Source of the DNA: Rostrohypoxylon terebratum
Lineage: Eukaryota > Ascomycota > Sordariomycetes > Xylariales > Hypoxylaceae
Direction: 5' to 3'
DNA length: 64,000 nucleotides
NCBI GenBank assembly: GCA_022497145.1
Contig: MU385948.1
Coordinates: 1-64,000, forward strand
The stretch's first letter is position 1, and the number at the start of each line of letters is the position of its first letter. The translations under genes were made by a program, and so were the position numbers. Shown here in pieces: positions 57,495 to 64,000 of the stretch. The notes under the pieces are model-generated. The model saw nothing but the letters and a program-made list of their open reading frames with translations. It was not told the DNA's origin and did not search any database.

Positions 57495-58414
57495 TTTCTC
57501 TCCAAGGAATCTGATATCTCTTTTCAGATCGAACGATCATATCAAGTTGTAAGTCTGCATACCAAACATCTTTTATTTCACATTAAAATTCTCTTCCCTG
57601 TTTGTTCAACCCCCCCAAAACATAAACTGCCTTAGCATACCAGTCATTGGTAATTTCTACTAGTCTACTAGTCAAATCCCTCATCAATCTATTCGACATC
57701 GCGCCCTGTCGCTCTTCTTGCTAGTACCTCAACTTGCTTTATTCAACCGCACCCGCACTTACATCCCAGTTAATGTTTCCCAGCATTTATGAACTGCCCC
57801 AGACACCACCGTGATCTAGCCTCGATTTTCAAGACCCATCCCTGTGCCCGGTACCCCGGCCGCGGTTGAGACATTGCAACCTCCTTTCTGGCCCTCTGCC
57901 GTCTCATAGGTAAAATCCGCACAGGTGTTAAGAGGGAGTACTCGGCACTAAGGGCTTCGGAAACACAACGTCTGCTTGTGGCATCCTCTTTCTCTTATCT
58001 CTAACCCTCGAATTTATTCGGTGCCTCTCGAGCCTACCTGCTGTGCTATCTAACACCACGAATCTGTCTGTCGGCTGTGCGATGCTATTATATCAAACCT
58101 CGCGATATTTACTTTATCGTTACGAGTTGGCTCGTGACACTCACAAGTCCTTCTCGCTCTACTTAGGTGTATCGTGGGCCGGACTTTGATATCACTTGCT
58201 CAGGTTCCCTAGTCAGCAAATTGAATTTGCGAAAATACGCCAATCTGTCCTGAGTCGAACTCTTGACTCACGTCTCTCAACGCTGTTCCTGTCAACCCTC
58301 GCTGGTGCAATACGACTGAAGCTAGTATTCTCTTCTTTAAACTACATAATACATACCAAGTAAGCCCTCTGTACCATGGATCCCACGCTATAATGTAACT
58401 TTTTTGTTAACACA

Positions 58415-60367
58415 ATGGCGAAAGAATACCCAAATAATTTTAACCTGGTCGCGAAGATGGTGAACAGGTTGGAGAAGCTAGAAAGATTCTTCGGTGGCTC
58501 TAAGAAGAAGGATAAGGATAGAGGGACAAGAAATAGGGAACTTTCAGCCATATCGACCTTTGATGAACAACATTTCCCGGCACCATCGTTCATGAAGCCG
58601 ACGTCGATACACATGAAGCCTCGGGAGGAACCCATTTTATGGTCTAGAGAAGCTAAAGATCGTTCCCAGAGTTTACCTGGCCCGCATGAACATCGAAAAC
58701 GACGGTCCTCAATCGGCTCTATCGGTGATATCTTGAATCACCGATACCATCCTAGTGACCCCATATATCCGCTGTCACTATCTGCTAGGAAGACTGAAGG
58801 ATCTTACGGTACTCCGAGGCTATCGCGATTTAGGTTTCCGGACGCTCTTACTATGGATGAAAAGGGAATCACAGCTAAAGAACGTACCGCCCCGGACTTT
58901 GCAGAAGAGAGTATATTGGATTGGTATCCTCAGCGCGTATCCTCATTATTTGATAATTTGGGCCTGGACACCTCCATTGACGGTCGCATTGCAAGACTCT
59001 CGCCAACTAACCAAGGCTCACCAACATCCGAACCACCATCCCCGACCTTGTCTACACCACCTTCACCTCGAACGAGAACAGACACTGCCAACACACCACT
59101 GAGACAGCCGTCCCGGAATCCAAGCAAGGGTTTAGTAGGGGAACTATCACTATCAGCAAATCCTTCTCCTCCACCATTCTCAGTCCCCACCCCCGACTCT
59201 CCACCCGCTTCGGACGATGAAGAATGTTCACGAACTTCGCTCGGCAGATTACCGCCTGCTAAGGCGCTGGCCTCACCTATCCTAATTACGCATAGGCCAT
59301 CACATGACTTCAGCTCTCAGCATAGCTCAGGGCTTTCAATCCCCACCAGGGAATCATGGGGTTTGAGACCGCAAGACCCAGTAGCTTCGAGCTGCACCAC
59401 ATTAGAAGGAAGCACCTTCGTAATTCGATCACGATTTGTGCGAAAAGCGGAAAGTATGGATTCCCTATCGACTATTACTAGATTTAGACCGATCAATCGG
59501 AACCTTAGAGAGCCCACGCTCGATGATTTCTATAGTCTTGAAGATGACGATGTTTTGGAATGCCGACCTGTGACACCAAAAATGGAGGATGAAGCTGATA
59601 TACCACCAACACCACCTCCGAAAGATCCGCCCGAGACCCCTATTGGCAGAAGCCGTTCTACTCGACATATGCCAATAGCCCCCACAGTTGCGATTAACTA
59701 TTCATCTGGGGAGCTCACTCCTCCCCGTACACCCACTGATTCTCAATTCCTTACTTTGACGTATTCGCCCACCAACGCCTCTGGAGCATTAGGTGCAATG
59801 TGGGCAGCTAGCATTGCCAACACTTACAATTTCGACTTAGTTTATGTAATCAGCCTTTGGCCGAAAGGCGATGGAGACGCATTAGACCCATCACGACGAC
59901 CAATTTCTTCCGATCGCCAACCCATAGTCCAGGACAGAGATCTCGCCGCCGCCCGATGTTCCATCGTCGCCAATTCGAAATCAGAGGTGACAGGTCGGCT
60001 ACTTGCCGCATATGGTTTGAATCAATTTGGATCACCTTTTCGAATCCATTCCCAGTTCCATAAAAAGATGCTTGGATTCCAGGGTTGGAAAGAATATCGC
60101 GACGAGCTTGCTTCTCCAGGAATGATAGCGCGGGGATGGACCTGCTCTTTCTACAGCGACCATGTCACAACGACCCAGAATGAGGCTATTAGCAGCCACG
60201 TTAGACAAGAGGGGGTAGCAAATCGAGGAATAGTCTTTGCCGCTTACACCAAAAAGACTACCAAGTCAGCGATCCCTGTCATATCGACACCGAAACAAAC
60301 GGTCATACTCGGCAAGCTTTTTTACGATGCACAGACGCTTGTCGACGCTCTAGTACATGGCACCTAG
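58415..60367 (+). CDS. Large uncharacterised fungal protein, mostly disordered
   Basis: A single 650-codon frame with a good start context. Residues 1-450 are Ser/Pro/Thr-rich with many SP and TP dipeptides, basic patches, and short recurring blocks (TSEPPSPTLSTPPSPRTRT, PPTPPPKDPPETP, GELTPPRTPTDSQFL), typical of a heavily phosphorylated scaffold. Residues about 450-650 look folded: ASGALGAMWAASIANTYNFD, LVYVISLWPKG, VTGRLLAAYGLNQFGSPF, HKKMLGFQGWKEYRD, RGIVFAAYTKK and a C-terminal LGKLFYDAQTLVDALVHG. The C-terminal half recalls GAF- or PAS-like sensor folds, but I cannot assign a family. Conservation of this layout across moulds is my impression and is untested. Confidence 0.8.
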   Translation: MAKEYPNNFNLVAKMVNRLEKLERFFGGSKKKDKDRGTRNRELSAISTFDEQHFPAPSFMKPTSIHMKPREEPILWSREAKDRSQSLPGPHEHRKRRSSIGSIGDILNHRYHPSDPIYPLSLSARKTEGSYGTPRLSRFRFPDALTMDEKGITAKERTAPDFAEESILDWYPQRVSSLFDNLGLDTSIDGRIARLSPTNQGSPTSEPPSPTLSTPPSPRTRTDTANTPLRQPSRNPSKGLVGELSLSANPSPPPFSVPTPDSPPASDDEECSRTSLGRLPPAKALASPILITHRPSHDFSSQHSSGLSIPTRESWGLRPQDPVASSCTTLEGSTFVIRSRFVRKAESMDSLSTITRFRPINRNLREPTLDDFYSLEDDDVLECRPVTPKMEDEADIPPTPPPKDPPETPIGRSRSTRHMPIAPTVAINYSSGELTPPRTPTDSQFLTLTYSPTNASGALGAMWAASIANTYNFDLVYVISLWPKGDGDALDPSRRPISSDRQPIVQDRDLAAARCSIVANSKSEVTGRLLAAYGLNQFGSPFRIHSQFHKKMLGFQGWKEYRDELASPGMIARGWTCSFYSDHVTTTQNEAISSHVRQEGVANRGIVFAAYTKKTTKSAIPVISTPKQTVILGKLFYDAQTLVDALVHGT

Positions 60368-61142
60368 CCTCAACCTATCAACACAACACTTTACAGGAAT
60401 ATCACATCCATATCAACGAGGGAGACACAATGGGTTAGCGCGGGTCTCGCTTTTAGGAGGACAGCATGTCGTCAAACATGTACTAGACTCGATGAGTTGC
60501 GATGAATTACGATGATGGCAGAGCATGGTATTTTTTACTATTTGATACCCCAAAACTAGTTTACGGCGGTCATAGTCTTTCGGGCGAATTCGGGCATGTT
60601 GTTTTAAAACATCTTAACGAATAGCTAATTTCTACAAGGAAAATAATTAAAAAAAAACCATCTGACATACTTATTAAACAACATTGTATTACCCCAAGAA
60701 TCGCGGATTATTCACATTCTTCAAATTTTACATCATACATAAACTTCGTTATTTCACTGATTCGGCAAGGTTTTGATTTCTGTCGTAGTACTCGGCGCAT
60801 TTTGTTGTTCAACTAGTAACTTCCCCCAGTATCCCTACCTCCTTTAGAGACTTTTGAAGGGATGTGATTTCAAATAGGTAGCCTTGGAGGTATGTGGTAT
60901 ATGTCCTCCCTTTTCTATGTGTGTCTTTCCCTAGACAATAACCCACAGAACTCCCAGTCCCACAATACCCGAGGAATGCCTAACTCCTAACGGAACCGAC
61001 TAAGGAGGCCATCTCCAACCGATTCGTTATAACGCCAAAGGGGTTACTAATTGGGTATATCCTTCTATAAACTGAATCCTGTCATATCTTCAAGTAAGAG
61101 AACAGCCTGTGACATGGCTGTGGCGGCGAGGTTTTCCGGATG
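60368..61142. other. Convergent intergenic gap
   Basis: 3' flanks of two converging genes, AT-rich. No other feature. Confidence 0.45.
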
Positions 61143-62111
61143 CTAGTATGACATCGCACGGAGCAAGCCAAAATCGTTACCCCTCTCCCGTCTCTCCCTC
61201 TCCTTGCGCTCGAGATCCATCCTCACCAGGGCGCTACCCCGCGCGCGCCACATTCTGATATCCTCGTCGAGCGCCCTGTCGTGGTACGTCTCGTCGTGGC
61301 GCTCTCGCAGCGCGGCCTTCCTCTCGCGCTCCCCGTGCTGCAGCAGGCGGATCTCGCACGTGCGGTACACGAGCTCGAGCCGCTCGAGCTGCGAACAGCT
61401 GCGCAGGAGACGCAGGAGGGGGCCTTGGGAGCGGTCGAGCTGCGCGTGCTTCGCGCGCACGAGCTTGTGGACTAGTGATCTTTGCCAGCGCTCTCGCTCT
61501 GCGTCGTTGGTCCAGTAGGAGGCGGCGTCGGTGCTGGCGCGCCGGCGGGCGAGGTCTGGGTTGTGGGGGTGCTCGGGGAGTTCGATTATGGTGGAGAGTC
61601 TGTTGGGGCTGTTTTTATGCTGCCCCGGCTCGTTCTCGTGGGTTTGGGGTCGGGATTTTGTGTGGGATGGGTAGTGGTGGTGAGCTTGGGTATGAGGTGC
61701 TGGAGATTTGGTTTGGCGGCGGGGTGAGGTGCCGTGCGCCGGGATGGGCCGTTTGTGACGGAAGGGGATTGAGAGACCACTTTTCTTGTTCTTTTTGACA
61801 TTGCTTGCGGGGGCCGTGTGGGGTTTATTGGTGCCGTCGGTGCGGTCAAGCTTCGCCGAAGCTCCTGCCATCACCGCGTTGAGGGATGTGGGCTTTTTAG
61901 TTGCCTGGCTTGTTTGTAATTCGGAGACCTTGGTAGCTTGAGGTAGCTTGCGACGTCTGCGGGCTGTTACGCGCAAGTGGTCCATCGACTGTTGTACTTC
62001 CTCTTCGCTCATGCCAGATCGAGGCGTAGGTTGGGTGATGATGATGGTTAATGTGGGCTCGGATTTGGGGCTTAAAGGCGGAACACACGGCAATGCCAGG
62101 TCTTCCGCCAT
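61143..62111 (-). CDS. Hypothetical basic, mostly disordered protein
   Basis: The 322-residue frame is taken from the ATG at 62111 (MAEDLALPCVPPLSPKSEPT). An in-frame TTG-led extension to 62237 lies upstream but has no better start. Residues 40-190 are basic and low-complexity (ARRRRKLPQATK, PFRHKRPIPAHGTSPRRQTK, HTQAHHHYPSHTKSRPQTHE). Residues 210-322 are strongly charged and helical, rich in Arg, Glu and Leu (RERWQRSLVHKLVRAKHAQL, CSQLERLELVYRTCEIRLL, LERKERERRERG), likely coiled coil. No domain recognised. The GC-rich 3' half explains long antisense frames. Confidence 0.65.
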   Translation of the reverse strand: MAEDLALPCVPPLSPKSEPTLTIIITQPTPRSGMSEEEVQQSMDHLRVTARRRRKLPQATKVSELQTSQATKKPTSLNAVMAGASAKLDRTDGTNKPHTAPASNVKKNKKSGLSIPFRHKRPIPAHGTSPRRQTKSPAPHTQAHHHYPSHTKSRPQTHENEPGQHKNSPNRLSTIIELPEHPHNPDLARRRASTDAASYWTNDAERERWQRSLVHKLVRAKHAQLDRSQGPLLRLLRSCSQLERLELVYRTCEIRLLQHGERERKAALRERHDETYHDRALDEDIRMWRARGSALVRMDLERKERERRERGNDFGLLRAMSY

Positions 62112-63185
62112 GACAGATTGAAATTCCTGATCAAATAGTTGTAATGGTGTTGGTCTGGGTGGTAGAAATGACGTGAATGTAGGTGCTAAGTGAAGATGTT
62201 GTTCAGCGGTCGCACAAAATAAGAACGCAAAAGACAATAGATGATTGAGGTACCTTAGGTAGGCAGGGGAAAAAATTGCAAAAGGTACATCCTATCTGCA
62301 GTCGATAGGAGATTCTTTTCTCGTACACGACCAGGGAAAAAGTCGCGTCGTAGGTAGAGAGGTAGGTGGTCTACGTATAACTTTTGTGGCTGCGCGTATG
62401 TTCATGCCAACGCCATCGTTGAGATTTGTATTTTCAAATCTCACTGTGGAGGTCCACTATCAGAACATACCAAGATAAATAGAGCTTCAAATTAAGCTCT
62501 TGATGTAAGCAGATAAAGCTATGTATGGTATGCAGTGCCATCCTATGAAGTAAGAACTTCAGATTGCTGAAAACGTCAGAATACGGAGGAATCAGAAGAG
62601 ATTTCCAATACGGATACGTCATTAGAAATACCCCCGCGGCTGTGTTTTCCTCGTCGACCAGCATATACGGGGAGGAGCTGAATAGGTACCTGCAGACCGT
62701 AATGAAAATCAACGCCGTGGCGCATCTTAAACCCTGCCGTGTCGTCTAGGGCTATTGTGAGACTGTTGGGAAGGATCCTACGCCTCATGGAAGCAGACAT
62801 CACAGTGCCTGTGGGGGTCTCGCTTTTCGGATCCCTTCCGTATTTTATGATTCTAATTGGCTATATATATATACTTCGATATTTACGGGCTATGTATGAT
62901 TGAGTTGATCATCTTTTACTATAAAGTTTTAGAAGATGACGTGAGAAGCTTAACATAATTAAAGTCGGGGATCTTGAGTTTGACTATAGAACCAAGACAT
63001 CTTGTGTCCATTAATAATTACATAGAATACAGAAGTGCGACACTAGACGTATAAATGTCAAACTTAGGGTATCTTAGGTTGATAAAATACACGTGGTGGA
63101 AATGCCTTTTTTCCACCACTAAGCGTCTGAGATTCTGATGACTGAATCAACAAACGCATTACATCCAAACCCACCCCAATTATCG
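62112..63185. other. Intergenic, no gene recognised
   Basis: About 1.1 kb. Short frames near 62434-62803 on both strands have no family character. An AT-rich segment follows at 62860-63060. Confidence 0.45.
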
Positions 63186-63965
63186 TTATTCTTCAAATTC
63201 GCGCTTCGAATCGTGATGGTCGTGGTGGTGTCCTAATTTGTCAACAGCTCTGTGCATCTGCGCAGACGCCGCCGACCTCATTTCCCCTATTGCGGTCCTG
63301 TGTGTCTCACTCGCATCCCTGACCGCTTGTCTTCCTGTCTCCTCCATTCGGCCCTTACTCTCTAGCACCTCACGTTGCCCTTGATCGACCGCTCGTGCTG
63401 CCTGTTCGCGACGTTCCCGGGCCGCTTGGTCTACTTTTTCCGTAGTATCGTCAAGTTGACCTTTCGCGGTTTCCCCTACCCCTCGTATATCCTCTTGTAC
63501 TCCTCTTCCGTGCTCGTGTAAGCGATCTCTCATATGGTGCGCTTTTTCTTCAAGACCAGAACCGAGTCGGGATGCTAGGCCTTCTATTCTCGCAATATCG
63601 ATGCCGCCGACCCTCTCGCGGCTGTCATCTCTGAAGCGCATGCCACTCGTCACCGAGGTGTAACTGTCAGGGGTGTTCATCTCAATCTCCTGCTTCGTGT
63701 GATTATACATTCGATCGATAGCCGCAACGACCTCGTAGACGTCGAGGTTACAACCGGTACGAGAGAAGTCACGCTCGCGCTGCTCGATGAATTCGCGAAT
63801 TTTCTTCCATTCGTTGCCGTAGTATTTGAGACGCCCGGGCAGCCCACTGCCCTTAAGGAATGTGAGAAGCCCCGCAATTATAGTATTGATAGCGCCGAAG
63901 GCCGTCACCGCGCCGTGGCTGACTCCCGCGGCCCCCATAGCTGTGATAGATGCCGCAACAACAAT
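63186..63965 (-). CDS. Fungal SLATT two-TM domain protein, 3' exon (gene runs off the right edge)
   Basis: The exon begins after an acceptor TTTCTACAG at 63966 with IVVAASITAMGAAGVSHGAV, so upstream exons lie beyond the window. It then reads TAFGAINTIIAGLLTFLKGS, GLPGRLKYYGNEWKKIREFI and EQRERDFS, the pattern of the second helix and following motif of the fungal SLATT domain. SLATT proteins are two-helix membrane effectors first defined by bacterial conflict systems (partners of SMODS and SLOG sensors); fungal members are widespread and of unknown role. After about residue 100 the sequence is a long charged helix with repeating Glu/Arg/Ala and heptad-like spacing (about 120-225), then a His-rich tail (GHHHDHHDSKREFEE). 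Confidence 0.8.
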   Translation of the reverse strand: MVVAASITAMGAAGVSHGAVTAFGAINTIIAGLLTFLKGSGLPGRLKYYGNEWKKIREFIEQRERDFSRTGCNLDVYEVVAAIDRMYNHTKQEIEMNTPDSYTSVTSGMRFRDDSRERVGGIDIARIEGLASRLGSGLEEKAHHMRDRLHEHGRGVQEDIRGVGETAKGQLDDTTEKVDQAARERREQAARAVDQGQREVLESKGRMEETGRQAVRDASETHRTAIGEMRSAASAQMHRAVDKLGHHHDHHDSKREFEE

Positions 63966-64000
63966 CTGTAGAAAGTAGCAGACATTGATGAGGATTGAGA

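Larger units (their letters stand above)
53082..58414. other. 5.3-kb gene-poor region
   Basis: No gene could be supported on either strand. Short frames near 53170, 54223, 55164, 56125 and 56650 show no family character. It contains a polypurine tract (55510-55556), a CAGCCAAC repeat (57091-57114) and CGC/CTG triplet runs (57461-57494). The last kilobase is C/T-rich and probably a long 5' leader, perhaps with introns, of the downstream 650-residue protein gene. Confidence 0.5.

Overview
The window is nuclear DNA of a filamentous ascomycete (Pezizomycotina, most likely a Sordariomycete). Most genes are split by short GT-AG introns of about 45-100 nt with CTAAC/CTGAC-type branch sites. The gene families are typical of moulds, and the intergenic DNA is scattered with the CCTAGGTA/TACCTAGG words common in such genomes. 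No operons, CRISPR arrays, rRNA genes or convincing complete tRNA genes were seen. Gene models were built by hand from splice signals, reading frame and recalled family motifs; no transcript or database evidence was available.

Region 1 (0-10 kb) holds the end of a C2H2 zinc-finger protein, a seven-exon cytochrome P450, an alpha/beta hydrolase whose first exon junction is out of frame by one base, and a BEM46-type membrane hydrolase. Region 2 (12-23 kb) is conserved housekeeping: a LYAR-type zinc-finger protein, PEX10 and an ERD1-like EXS protein sharing a divergent promoter, a GT15 mannosyltransferase, and a DAP1-type haem-binding cytochrome b5-like protein.

Region 3 (23.5-28.4 kb) is accessory. 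Two unrelated, intron-rich genes encode secreted cysteine-rich proteins and flank a decayed pseudogene of a fungal membrane-protein family. Region 4 (29-45.6 kb) contains a LaeA-like methyltransferase, a MYND-finger/DUF4470 protein, an adenylation-thiolation-reductase (NRPS-like) carboxylic acid reductase, a DHDPS-family aldolase, a DgoD-like galactonate dehydratase, a salicylate-hydroxylase-like FAD monooxygenase, and a SAT4/rhodopsin-domain membrane protein interrupted by two in-frame TGA codons. The dehydratase and aldolase could together run a non-phosphorylated galactonate-to-pyruvate route. The reductase and monooxygenase suggest aryl-acid chemistry. Whether these genes form one cluster is unproven, and this is the best candidate here for an undescribed pathway.

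Region 5 (46-53 kb) has an unknown protein with a mitochondrial-looking leader, then the mitochondrial ATP synthase alpha subunit (atp1) and the ATP-dependent NAD(P)H-hydrate dehydratase. The atp1 model closes only if a one-nucleotide exon is accepted, flanked by two canonical introns, which is the most striking structural observation. Region 6 (53-64 kb) is a 5.3-kb gene-poor stretch, two fungal proteins of unknown function, and a SLATT-type two-TM protein cut by the right edge.
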